Shown here piece after piece: positions 24,459-32,095 of a DNA stretch of 64,000 nucleotides (position 1 is its first letter; each line of letters opens with the position of its first letter). The DNA is taken from NCBI GenBank assembly GCA_019638115.1, contig JAHBUK010000002.1, positions 255,867-319,866 on the forward strand. Reading direction: 5' to 3'. The position numbers and the translations under genes were made by a program. Source of the stretch: Flavobacteriales bacterium. Its GTDB lineage: Bacteria > Bacteroidota > Bacteroidia > Flavobacteriales_F > PHOS-HE28. The notes under the pieces were generated by a model. That model ran no database searches. It saw only the letters and a program-made list of their open reading frames with translations, and had not been told where the DNA came from.

Positions 24459-24734
24459 TCACCCCACCAACCTCCCAATGATCGCCCGCACCGGCTCCAC
24501 CGCCTTGGTATGCTGGATACTCGGCCCCGCCACCCACACGGTCTTGTACGTGGCCTGCTGCGCCGCCTTTTCCGTGGCCTTCATGCCGATGTAGAAGCGC
24601 AGCATCTTCACCCACTTCTTCAGCTTGCGGTTCTTGTTCAGCGTGCGCTCCAGCCAAGGTGAGCGCGTGCCGATCCGCTGCACGTAGGGCGTGTTGATCA
24701 CCGTGCAGGGCGTGCCCCTGATGCGCTCGGTCAT
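24459..24734 (-). pseudogene. 3' fragment of a nitronate monooxygenase gene
   Basis: This 276-nt stretch matches 26552-26827, the last 92 codons of the complete gene, without indels and with roughly a dozen base differences by eye. It still encodes MTERIRGTPCTVINTPYVQR through IIGRLVG and a stop. The 5' part of the gene, including the FMN-binding barrel, is absent, because the homology breaks exactly at TCAT/AGGCACC where sucC sequence begins. It cannot be a working enzyme. It is one half of the novel joint of a tandem duplication. Confidence 0.9.
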
Positions 24735-24846
24735 AGGCACCAACGCAGTGGAGGCCAAGCAGCTGATCGTCAACAGCGGCCTGAAGGTGCTGAGCGCCGT
24801 GGCCCTGCAAGAGGCTGCGGACCGGGTGAAGGAGGTGTTGGCCTGA
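24735..24846 (+). pseudogene. 3' fragment of sucC
   Basis: This 112-nt stretch matches the sucC end (23316-23427) with five differences and keeps the reading frame, encoding GTNAVEAKQLIVNSGLKVLS through VKEVLA and a stop. There is no start or ATP-grasp domain. It abuts the nitronate monooxygenase fragment with no spacer, defining the duplication junction. Confidence 0.9.
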
Positions 24847-24865
24847 TCTACCGAACATGAAGAAG

Positions 24866-24893
24866 GAACGCCCGGGGCATGCCTCGGGCGTTC
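24866..24893 (+). terminator. terminator-like hairpin, second copy
   Basis: GAACGCCCGGGGC and GCCTCGGGCGTTC pair around AT. It lies 20 nt after the sucC fragment stop, the position expected for the ancestral sucC terminator. Confidence 0.7.
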
Positions 24894-24912
24894 GTCATTT
24901 CAGCTCACAGGT

Positions 24913-24965
24913 GGACGCAAATGGACCCTGATGGACACCCAGTCCATCAGGGTCCATTTGTGTCC
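24913..24965. repeat. 24-bp inverted repeat with one mismatch
   Basis: Arms 24913-24936 (starting GGACGCAAATGGACCCTG) and 24942-24965 are reverse complements except for one base, with the centre ACCCA. It is similar in words and position to the 24299-24363 repeat. Confidence 0.85.
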
Positions 24966-25018
24966 TTTCAGGTGGGTAGGGAACGCTGGGGGGCACAGGA
25001 TGAATGTCAACGTTGGGG

Positions 25019-25861
25019 TCAACCGCAGCCCCCGCAGCCCCCGCAGCCTCCGCAACCAGCACAGCCCGAATCACCGTCGTCTCCCGCAGTACTAGTCGTA
25101 TCGGTTCCGCTGTCTCCTGATTGGTGCAGCTTGGATAGTACTGATTCGAAGGTTACTGCGGTCGCACCCAGAACAGCCGGTTCCTTGACACCGCCAGGCA
25201 TTGACGAGCCTACATACATCGATCCTGGATCGAACCATTCCTTTTTCACTCTCTTTCCGCGCCTTGATTTGTTCAGGAACTCAAAAGCCTTTCGGCCCGT
25301 CTCAGGCAGCAGCAGGATATTTCCACGCATGGCCAGCAGGATCTCCTCCATTCCATCCGGATCCTTCCCATGCTCGCTGAGCCTCCTCCCAACGGACCTC
25401 AAGTGATCAGTGATCTCCTTGCCAAGTCTAAGGCCTTCCTCGTTGAGTTCTTTGACACCCATAAGACGCTGTATCACATTCGCTCGGAAATACTTTGATA
25501 TGCGATCACTGAAGATGTACTTCAGTTTGTATTCGTCCCCGGAGTGTATTCGTTCGAATGCCACTTTGGCCAAATCCACCAGACTAATTCGAATCTCCTC
25601 ATCCTTCATGAACGGCTTCAGGAATATCGCTTCGTGTTTCAAGGGCCGATAACCTTGAAAATTCGGACCGGTCGAAACTACTTTTCGATACTTAGGACCT
25701 CCTTGTACCACTGCGTGATCCGAAGGGCTAAAGGAGATGGATAGTATGCCTCGGATCACGAGGTCCAGGAACGTCGACCTTGCCAAGTCGCGGGCAGAGG
25801 ACTTCGCCGGGGCCAGGATCAGATACGTTTCCGCCGGTGTAAGCTTCTGGAAGATGTCCAT
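25019..25861 (-). CDS. TIGR04222-like C-terminal part with Cys-Gly tail
   Basis: The 280-residue product starts MDIFQKLTPAETYLILAP, resembling the start of the second domain of TIGR04222-type proteins, which begins LDPYEIAYL. It continues as a mainly helical protein without membrane segments and ends with a striking tail, GCAGCGGCGGCGGCG, after a TTSTAGDDGDSG linker. Such Cys-Gly tails occur in this family. The gene overlaps the upstream GRDP-like gene by 43 nt in a different frame; a T5 run at the overlap (PKPWFL / LVFEMD) could be a frameshift site joining them. Function unknown. Base composition is more AT-rich than neighbours. Confidence 0.65.
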   Translation of the reverse strand: MDIFQKLTPAETYLILAPAKSSARDLARSTFLDLVIRGILSISFSPSDHAVVQGGPKYRKVVSTGPNFQGYRPLKHEAIFLKPFMKDEEIRISLVDLAKVAFERIHSGDEYKLKYIFSDRISKYFRANVIQRLMGVKELNEEGLRLGKEITDHLRSVGRRLSEHGKDPDGMEEILLAMRGNILLLPETGRKAFEFLNKSRRGKRVKKEWFDPGSMYVGSSMPGGVKEPAVLGATAVTFESVLSKLHQSGDSGTDTTSTAGDDGDSGCAGCGGCGGCGGCG

Positions 25862-26415
25862 CTCAAAAACCAGGGTTTCGGGACCACCCAATTGCGATGC
25901 ATGTTTACTCGCTCAAAGTGTAATTCACCAAACCGGACCACGGAGGATGGCCATATATCGGCCGGTGGTTCCTTTCCGAACACAGTGCGGTACGACACAA
26001 GGGTTCTGGAATACAAATCCTGATATCTGCTCTTATCTTCGCTCCCCCCCTTGGTTGGGCCGTGGTGGATCATCCTGCCCAGTGTTTTGTCGCAGAGATC
26101 GGACCAATAGGATCGCGTGTAGAGTAGATGAAGATGCCAGGCTTGGTCAACTTGGTCCGAAGGCGTCAATGGTCGTTCGCTAATACATATGAGATAGATG
26201 AACCGTTTGTATTCAGCGAAAACGCGAACGGAATAGTCCAATGACCATCCGTTATCACGCGCTAATCTGTCCATGAACGGAAAGGCATCATCTTCATCGC
26301 TAATAGTGAAGTCACGGATCTTTTCCCATATGCCGGTAGGCTCTACCGCCATTGATACGTTCGAACTGGAAGTCACTGTAGGTAGCTCTTGGAGATCGTC
26401 TTGTTGGTGCTTCAT
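25819..26415 (-). CDS. GRDP-like N-terminal domain protein
   Basis: The 198-residue product contains FPFMDRLARDNGWSLDYSV, EYKRFIYLICISERPLTPSD, QVDQAWHLHLLYTRSYW and GRMIHHGPTKGGS, all strongly like the N-terminal domain of TIGR04222/glycine-rich-domain proteins. In typical members this is followed by two membrane helices and then the domain found in the next gene. Here the frame runs past NWVVPKPW into a basic, non-conserved end (SSRSLHRRKRI). No membrane helix is present in either part, so the linking region seems to have been deleted or replaced. The biological role of the family is unknown. Confidence 0.8.
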   Translation of the reverse strand: MKHQQDDLQELPTVTSSSNVSMAVEPTGIWEKIRDFTISDEDDAFPFMDRLARDNGWSLDYSVRVFAEYKRFIYLICISERPLTPSDQVDQAWHLHLLYTRSYWSDLCDKTLGRMIHHGPTKGGSEDKSRYQDLYSRTLVSYRTVFGKEPPADIWPSSVVRFGELHFERVNMHRNWVVPKPWFLRWTSSRSLHRRKRI

Positions 26416-26515
26416 TCTGTGGAGCGTTCCGAAGGTAATCGAACTGAGCTATATCAACGAGGTCCAGTAGACAGCAGAGCGCAACGCCTCCTGCGCCTCA
26501 GCTGGGTCCAAGCCT

Positions 26516-26545
26516 CAGCAGGGTCTCTCGCAAAGGACCCTGCTG
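26516..26545 (-). terminator. hairpin after the nitronate monooxygenase gene
   Basis: CAGCAGGGTC (26516-26525) and GACCCTGCTG (26536-26545) form a 10-bp stem, 7 nt past the gene stop on the minus strand. On the plus strand it is followed by CGCTTTT, so it may stop transcription from both sides. Confidence 0.65.
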
Positions 26546-26551
26546 CGCTTT

Positions 26552-27505
26552 TCACCCCACCAACCTCCCAATGATCACCCGCACCGGCTCCACCGCCTTC
26601 GTATGCTGGATGCTCGGCCCCGCCACCCACACGGTCTTGTACGTGGCCTGCTGCGCGGCCTTCTCGGTGGCTTTCATGCCGATATAGAAGCGCAGCATCT
26701 TCACCCACTTCTTCAGCTTGCGGTTCTTGTTCAGCATGCGCTCCAGCCAAGGCGAGCGCGTGCCGATCTTCTGCACGTAGGGCGTGTTGATCACCGTGCA
26801 GGGCGTGCCGCTGATGCGCTCGGTCATCACGATGTCCTGGGCGTTGTACTGCACACAGGCTTGCTTGTAGTCGTCCGTGATGGGGGCTTCCACTGCGGCG
26901 ATGAAGGGGCTGCCCACGGATACGCCTTCTGCGCCCCAGGTCAGCATCTGTTCCATCTCGGCCTTGTTGCCCACGCCGCCGGCAGAGATCACAGGTATGG
27001 AGCAGTTCGAGCGCAACAGCTCGATGAGGTCCTTGGGTGAAATGCTGCCCCGGTGCCCGCCCGCCTCGTTGTTCACGGCGATGACGGCATCGGCGCCCAG
27101 TGCCTCCACCTTCTGCGCGAACTTCAGATCCGTTACATCGCAGAAGACCTTGATGCCCACCTTGTGAGCCGCGTTGATCGTCGTCTCCGGACTACCCAGC
27201 GATGTGATGATGAAGTCGCAGCCCTCCTGGCACAAGACCTCCAGCTGCTTGGCCGCCTTGGGGTTGCTCTTGTTCACGATCAGGTTGAAGCCGTAGGCCC
27301 CTTTGCCACATTCGGCCTTGGTGGCTTTCAGCTCCCTGCAGGCTTTCCGAAGCTCCTCCTCCGTGCGGTAGTTCAAGGCCGGTATACAGCCCGCCACGCC
27401 GCAGCGCATGCCTTCCTGCACCATGGCCACGTTGCTTACCAGGAACATCGGGGCCATGATCAGCGGGTGCTCCAGGTTGAGCATGACGGTGAGGCGGGTG
27501 CGCAT
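26552..27505 (-). CDS. nitronate monooxygenase / 2-nitropropane dioxygenase family
   Basis: The 317-residue product begins MRTRLTVMLNLEHPLIMAPM, the usual opening of FMN-dependent nitronate monooxygenases of the TIM-barrel NPD family, which oxidise alkyl nitronates to carbonyl compounds and nitrite. VIAVNNEAGGHRGS and PVISAGGVGNKAEMEQML contain the phosphate-binding and FMN-contacting loops. The start was chosen at 27505 because 55 in-frame codons upstream lack family similarity. Some members of this family act as enoyl reductases, so substrate is unsure. The last 276 nt are duplicated at 24459-24734. Confidence 0.9.
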   Translation of the reverse strand: MRTRLTVMLNLEHPLIMAPMFLVSNVAMVQEGMRCGVAGCIPALNYRTEEELRKACRELKATKAECGKGAYGFNLIVNKSNPKAAKQLEVLCQEGCDFIITSLGSPETTINAAHKVGIKVFCDVTDLKFAQKVEALGADAVIAVNNEAGGHRGSISPKDLIELLRSNCSIPVISAGGVGNKAEMEQMLTWGAEGVSVGSPFIAAVEAPITDDYKQACVQYNAQDIVMTERISGTPCTVINTPYVQKIGTRSPWLERMLNKNRKLKKWVKMLRFYIGMKATEKAAQQATYKTVWVAGPSIQHTKAVEPVRVIIGRLVG

Positions 27506-27585
27506 GGGGAAGGGATGAAACGTTGTTGGAGCGATCCTTGAACAGCAGGGGAGAGGCCGAAGTTCGCATCTTCGTTCACACATCC

Positions 27586-28290
27586 ATGAACCTCCTCCTC
27601 CTACACGGTGCACTTGGCACAAGGCAACAATTGGGCATCCTTCGCGAGGTGTTGCCCGGAGTCCACACACGTACCCTCGAGTTCCGCGGCCATGGCGAGC
27701 GGGGCATCCCGGACGAAGGGTTATCCATGGAGGTCTTCGTGCGCGACATCCGCGATGCCATGCAGGAAGCTGGTTGGAGCGAGGCGCACTTCTTCGGCTA
27801 CAGCATGGGTGGCTATGCGGCGCTGTTGTATGCCAGCCGTTTCCCGGAGCAGGTGGCCTCGGTGGTAACGCTCGGCACCAAGCTGAAGTGGGACCGCGAA
27901 GGCCTGGACCGCGAGTTGCGCCTTCTGGACCCGCAAAAGATGAAGGAGAAGGTGCCGCAATTCGCCATGGATCTGCTCATCCAACACGGTTCCGAACGTT
28001 GGGAGGACCTGGTGCGCGCCACGGCAGGCCTGATCACCGGCTTGCACGAGCAGCCACCCTTGACGCGTGAAAGCATGGAGCGCATCACCTGCCCGGCCAT
28101 GCTCTGCGTTGGCGACCGCGACCGAACGGCGGTGCCGGAACACACCTTGGAGGCGGCGCGCTGGATGCCGCGTGGTTCGACGCTCGTTCTACCCAACACC
28201 CAGCACCCCTTCGATCACGTGGACCTGAACGTGTTGGTACACCACCTGCGCTCGTTCTGGGGTCAGGAGGTGGAGGCCGACCAGCCCTAA
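27586..28290 (+). CDS. alpha/beta hydrolase
   Basis: The 234-residue product opens MNLLLLHGALGTRQQLGIL with an oxyanion-hole HG motif and has the nucleophile elbow GYSMGG at about residue 84-89. The acid and His of the triad are likely in GDRDRTAV (about 187) and NTQHPFDHV (about 213). The small cap and length match general carboxylesterase-like hydrolases such as BioH/MhpC relatives, but substrate cannot be assigned. It is divergent from the nitronate monooxygenase gene with 80 nt between them. Confidence 0.88.
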   Translation: MNLLLLHGALGTRQQLGILREVLPGVHTRTLEFRGHGERGIPDEGLSMEVFVRDIRDAMQEAGWSEAHFFGYSMGGYAALLYASRFPEQVASVVTLGTKLKWDREGLDRELRLLDPQKMKEKVPQFAMDLLIQHGSERWEDLVRATAGLITGLHEQPPLTRESMERITCPAMLCVGDRDRTAVPEHTLEAARWMPRGSTLVLPNTQHPFDHVDLNVLVHHLRSFWGQEVEADQP

Positions 28291-28295
28291 GACCT

Positions 28296-29210
28296 TCACC
28301 AGAACCGCAGGCGGAAGCGCTTCCGCACCGGTTTCTCTTCCTTCACCTTTTCCTCCTCGATCGTGACCAAGGGGGGCGGTGCATGGTGTACATCGGGCCC
28401 CTCGAATGGCCGCTCCGTTGCCCACCCTTCGATCACCACATGCAGCTGCCGACGTTCCTCGCTCAGCAGGCGCTCATCAGTGCGAATGCGGGCCACGGCC
28501 TTGTTCCGATCGCCAAGCACCACTTGCACGATGCTCAATTCCAGCATGGTCTTCCATTCGGGCCACAGCTCGCCCTTGCTGAAAATGCCGATGCGAATGG
28601 TATCACCGGGAGCCATGGTCCAGGTGCCTCCCGGCAGACCGGGTGAGGTCTCTTTCGGAGTTGCCACCACACGCACGGCTGCGTTGGTGGGGTTCACCAC
28701 GAAGAGCTCGCTCTGGAACATGCGCTGGCAAACGACGACTTCCTGCTTCGGAAGTTGCGGAGGTGGCTCCGGTTCCGTTGTGATGCGCAGATCGAGGCGG
28801 GGGATGGGGCCGTAGTTATCGCGGCCGTATTCGGTGAAGCCCGTCTTGTTACCATCGGCGTCGAAGGTGATGGTGCTCTGGTACCATTGAATGCCGCCAT
28901 CCGGTGCATCGCTGGTCTCCACTTTGCTAGCGCCGCCGTTGCTGTGGTAGCTGAAGCGCACCGAAGCGTGCCCGGCCACCCTGCGCGTTTGTCCCTCAAA
29001 GATCACCTCGCCACTTCTGTTGTAGGCCAAGCTTCGGCCCCAGCGCCCGTCCTTGTCGGTCCATTCCTTGGTGCTGATCTGGCCCGTGGTGAAGTGGTGC
29101 AGCACCACGCGGCCACTGTCGGTCTGCAAGGTGCGCACGCGTCCTTGGGCCAATGCAGTGGATGCGGCAAGTGCAGCGATCAGGAAAGGGAGGAGTATCC
29201 GGTATGGCAT
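28296..29210 (-). CDS. secreted hypothetical protein
   Basis: The 304-residue product begins MPYRILLPFLIAALAASTALAQ, a signal peptide. The N-terminal half has motifs of the MORN/YwqK style (STKEWTDKDGRWGRSLAYN, KTGFTEYGRDNYG), and the middle has a beta-sandwich-like segment (LFVVNPTNAAVRVVATPKE, TWTMAPGDTIRIG). The end is a highly charged helix (EEEKVKEEKPVRKRFRLRFW). No family can be named. The ORF convergent neighbour is the alpha/beta hydrolase gene 5 nt away. The alternative start at 29240 adds residues unlike a signal peptide. Confidence 0.65.
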   Translation of the reverse strand: MPYRILLPFLIAALAASTALAQGRVRTLQTDSGRVVLHHFTTGQISTKEWTDKDGRWGRSLAYNRSGEVIFEGQTRRVAGHASVRFSYHSNGGASKVETSDAPDGGIQWYQSTITFDADGNKTGFTEYGRDNYGPIPRLDLRITTEPEPPPQLPKQEVVVCQRMFQSELFVVNPTNAAVRVVATPKETSPGLPGGTWTMAPGDTIRIGIFSKGELWPEWKTMLELSIVQVVLGDRNKAVARIRTDERLLSEERRQLHVVIEGWATERPFEGPDVHHAPPPLVTIEEEKVKEEKPVRKRFRLRFW

Positions 29211-29265
29211 GATCGGGTATCGCCAAAGTTCGGGCCACATACATTTATCGCATCACTGGGCTTGC

Positions 29266-29838
29266 ATGTTCCTCCGTTCACTCATCTGCATCCACTTCTT
29301 GATCCTGCTTGGGCCGCTGCATGCCCAGCAAGACCGCTTGGCTTTGCTGAACGAGCGCAACGGTGACACCCTGTGGCTCGATCCTGCCGGTGTGGTGGAG
29401 GTCTGGCTGGGGGATCTGAGCTTGGGGGGCAGCATCATCGCATGGACCGATTCCACCTTGGTGTTCCGGACCATGGAAGAAGAGGAAGGCCCCATGTCGG
29501 AAGACCTCGTGCTACGGAAAGCGGAGGTCACCGTGCTTTACTACTGGAAGAAGTACCGTCCTGGCCGGAACTTCGATCCGGAAAAGAACGGCAGGACCGT
29601 GCGGCGCATGGATTACATCGCCATGGGGGGCATGTTCGCCGGTGTGGGGCTCACTTTTCTTGGACAGGGAGAACTCGGTGCCGCAATAGCCATCGGCGGG
29701 TTGGGATATCACATCGCTGCACGCTACATCCACGGCCGCCAATGGGCACGGTACCGCATGCAACGCCGATGGAGCTGGGCGAAAACCGGATCGCACGGAG
29801 TGACGCAACCCCTGAACGAAGGATATTTGCACCCATGA
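29266..29838 (+). CDS. exported hypothetical protein
   Basis: The 190-residue product begins MFLRSLICIHFLILLGPLHA, a signal peptide. A beta-rich section follows (DTLWLDPAGVVEVWLGDLSL, STLVFRTMEEE), then a hydrophobic glycine-rich stretch (MGGMFAGVGLTFLGQGELG) that could be one or two membrane helices near residues 120-150. The C-terminus is basic (RMQRRWSWAKTG). No family is recognised. Its stop overlaps the ATG of accC by 4 nt (ATGA), so it may be co-translated with it. Confidence 0.65.
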   Translation: MFLRSLICIHFLILLGPLHAQQDRLALLNERNGDTLWLDPAGVVEVWLGDLSLGGSIIAWTDSTLVFRTMEEEEGPMSEDLVLRKAEVTVLYYWKKYRPGRNFDPEKNGRTVRRMDYIAMGGMFAGVGLTFLGQGELGAAIAIGGLGYHIAARYIHGRQWARYRMQRRWSWAKTGSHGVTQPLNEGYLHP

Positions 29839-31328
29839 GCAAGCGTACCATCCAGAAACTCCTTGTGGCCAACCGGGGCGAGATCGCGTTGCGCGTGATG
29901 CGTTCCGCCCGCGAAATGGGCATCTCCACCGTGGCCGTGTATTCCGAGGCCGACCGCAATGCCCCCTTCGTGCGCTTCGCCGATGAGGCCGTGTGCATCG
30001 GTCCTGCGGCAAGCAAGGAGAGCTACTTGGTGGTGGACAAGATCGTGCAGGTGTGCAAGGATCGGAAGGTGGATGCGGTACACCCCGGCTACGGCTTCCT
30101 CAGTGAGAACGGGGACTTCTGCCGTGCGCTGGAGAAGGCCGGGGTCATTTTCGTGGGGCCTTCACCCCATGCCATGAAGGTGATGGGCGACAAACTCGCC
30201 GCCAAGGAAGCGGTGAAGAGCCATGGGGTGCCCTTGGTGCCCGGTACCGAAGGCGCGGTGAGCGGCTTGGAAGAGGCCATGGCCGTGGCCAAGACCATCA
30301 CCTTCCCGATCCTGATCAAGGCCGCTGCCGGTGGCGGTGGCAAGGGCATGCGCATCGTGGAGCAGGAGAGCGATCTGAAGGAAGGGTTGGAGCGCGCCAT
30401 CAGCGAGGCGCAGAATGCCTTCGGCGATGGCAGCGTGTTCATCGAGAAGTACGTGGCCGGTCCGCGCCACATCGAAGTGCAGATCATGGCCGATACGCAT
30501 GGCAACACCTGCTACCTCTTCGAGCGGGAATGCAGCATCCAACGGCGCCACCAGAAGGTGGTGGAAGAGGCCCCCAGTGCGGTGCTCACCCCGGAGCTGC
30601 GCAAGCGCATGGGGGAAGCCGCAGTGGCCGTGGCCCGCAGCGTGGACTACACCGGCGCCGGTACCGTGGAGTTCCTGCTGGATGAGCAGATGAACTTCTA
30701 CTTCATGGAGATGAACACCCGCCTGCAGGTGGAGCATCCCGTTACCGAAATGATCACGGGGCTGGACCTGGTGAAGCTGCAGATCCGCGTGGCGGAAGGG
30801 GAGAAGCTGCCCTTTACGCAAGATGATCTCCGCATCCAGGGCCATGCTATCGAAGTCCGTGTTTATGCGGAGGATCCCTCCAACAACTTCCTGCCGGACA
30901 TCGGGCGCCTCACCACCTACCGCCCACCGCAAGGCCTGGGAGTTCGTGTGGACGATGGTTTTGAAGAAGGCATGGAGGTGCCCATCCACTACGACCCCAT
31001 GATCGCCAAGCTAATCACCCACGGGGCCACGCGTGAAGAAGCCATCGAGCGCATGGAGCGCGCCATCGACGATTACGCCATCAGCGGCGTGGAGACCACC
31101 CTGGGCTTCTGCCGTTATGTGATGGGGCATGATGCCTTCCGCAGCGGGAAGTACGACACCCATTTCGTGCGTGACCATTTCAGTCCGGAGCAGCTGCTTG
31201 GAACGGATGCCGAGGCTGCCTTGGCTGCGGCGCTGGTAGTGGCGCACTTGGATGGCGAACGCAGCACGGCACGCACGCCCGTGATGCAGGATGGTGCCCC
31301 CAGCGCTTGGAAACTGAAGCGTCGTTAG
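29835..31328 (+). CDS. accC: biotin carboxylase subunit
   Basis: The 497-residue product is the ATP-grasp biotin carboxylase of acetyl-CoA (or propionyl/acyl-CoA) carboxylase. KLLVANRGEIALRVMRSARE opens the biotin-carboxylase N-domain, PGYGFLSEN is typical, KAAAGGGGKGMR (about residues 159-170) is the glycine-rich ATP loop, and EMNTRLQVEHPVTE (about 291-304) is the catalytic motif. RQHFVRDH-like C-terminal parts follow. The last 30 residues (HLDGERSTARTPVMQ onward) extend beyond the common end. No biotin carboxyl carrier gene is adjacent in the window, so the enzyme complex cannot be named for certain. Confidence 0.95.
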   Translation: MSKRTIQKLLVANRGEIALRVMRSAREMGISTVAVYSEADRNAPFVRFADEAVCIGPAASKESYLVVDKIVQVCKDRKVDAVHPGYGFLSENGDFCRALEKAGVIFVGPSPHAMKVMGDKLAAKEAVKSHGVPLVPGTEGAVSGLEEAMAVAKTITFPILIKAAAGGGGKGMRIVEQESDLKEGLERAISEAQNAFGDGSVFIEKYVAGPRHIEVQIMADTHGNTCYLFERECSIQRRHQKVVEEAPSAVLTPELRKRMGEAAVAVARSVDYTGAGTVEFLLDEQMNFYFMEMNTRLQVEHPVTEMITGLDLVKLQIRVAEGEKLPFTQDDLRIQGHAIEVRVYAEDPSNNFLPDIGRLTTYRPPQGLGVRVDDGFEEGMEVPIHYDPMIAKLITHGATREEAIERMERAIDDYAISGVETTLGFCRYVMGHDAFRSGKYDTHFVRDHFSPEQLLGTDAEAALAAALVVAHLDGERSTARTPVMQDGAPSAWKLKRR

Positions 31329-31392
31329 GACGTACAAGGGGAATATCGGCACCTGCTTTGCGTTGGTAACTTCACCACGCGGAAGCCTGCTC

Positions 31393-32085
31393 ATGCGCCC
31401 CTTAGCCAACGGCATCATCATCTTTTTTCTGGCGGCCCCAACAGCGTTGGTGCTTGCCCAGGAGCCCGTTGCCCCTGTGGTGATGCGCGCCAAGGTGGTG
31501 GATGGGGATACCATCCTGCAGATGCAGTTGCAGGTCTTTGAACTCGCCGGCCGCTACAAACCCCGCGATCGCAAAGAGGCCATCCGGTTGGATCGCATCA
31601 CCCGCAATGTGCAGAAGGTGTACCCCTACGCACGCATCACGGCCGATCTGCTGAAGGAGTACGAGCACGACCTGAGCCGGATCGAGAAGGAAGGCGAACG
31701 GGACCTTTACCTGAAGCTGGCGGAAGCGGAATTGAGGGCCGAGTTCGAGGCGGAGTTGAAGGACCTGACCATGAGCCAGGGCAAGGTGCTGATGAAGCTC
31801 ATAGACCGGGAGACCGGGCGCACATCCTATTCGCTGGTCAAGGAATTGCGCGGATCCTTTCAAGCCTTCATGTGGCAGGGCATGGCCAAGCTCTTCGGGC
31901 AGGACTTGAAGAGCACCTATGACGCCACGGGAGAGGATCACTTGGTGGAGGTGGTGGTACAGCGGATCGAGAACGGCGAGATCGGCGTGGAGGCCCGTGG
32001 TCCGCGCACGGCCAAGGCACAGGCCCGGCTGGACAAGCGCAAGAACAGGCTCTATCGCAAGTACGGCCTGCAGGAACGCAATTGA
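31393..32085 (+). CDS. DUF4294 family protein
   Basis: The 230-residue product starts MRPLANGIIIFFLAAPTALVLAQ, a signal peptide, then GDTILQMQLQVFELAGRYKPRDRKE and RITRNVQKVYPYARITADLLKEY, the DUF4294 signature known from Bacteroidetes. A long helical section with many Glu and Lys follows (EFEAELKDLTMSQGKVLMKL). The family is of unknown function and presumably periplasmic. It lies downstream of accC with a 64-nt gap and is convergent with the CRTAC1-type gene. Confidence 0.8.
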   Translation: MRPLANGIIIFFLAAPTALVLAQEPVAPVVMRAKVVDGDTILQMQLQVFELAGRYKPRDRKEAIRLDRITRNVQKVYPYARITADLLKEYEHDLSRIEKEGERDLYLKLAEAELRAEFEAELKDLTMSQGKVLMKLIDRETGRTSYSLVKELRGSFQAFMWQGMAKLFGQDLKSTYDATGEDHLVEVVVQRIENGEIGVEARGPRTAKAQARLDKRKNRLYRKYGLQERN

Positions 32086-32095
32086 GGGAACGCCC

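Noticed and set aside
24459..24846. Functional short genes for nitronate monooxygenase or SucC fragments
   Set aside because: Both lack start regions and catalytic domains and are explained as duplication remnants.
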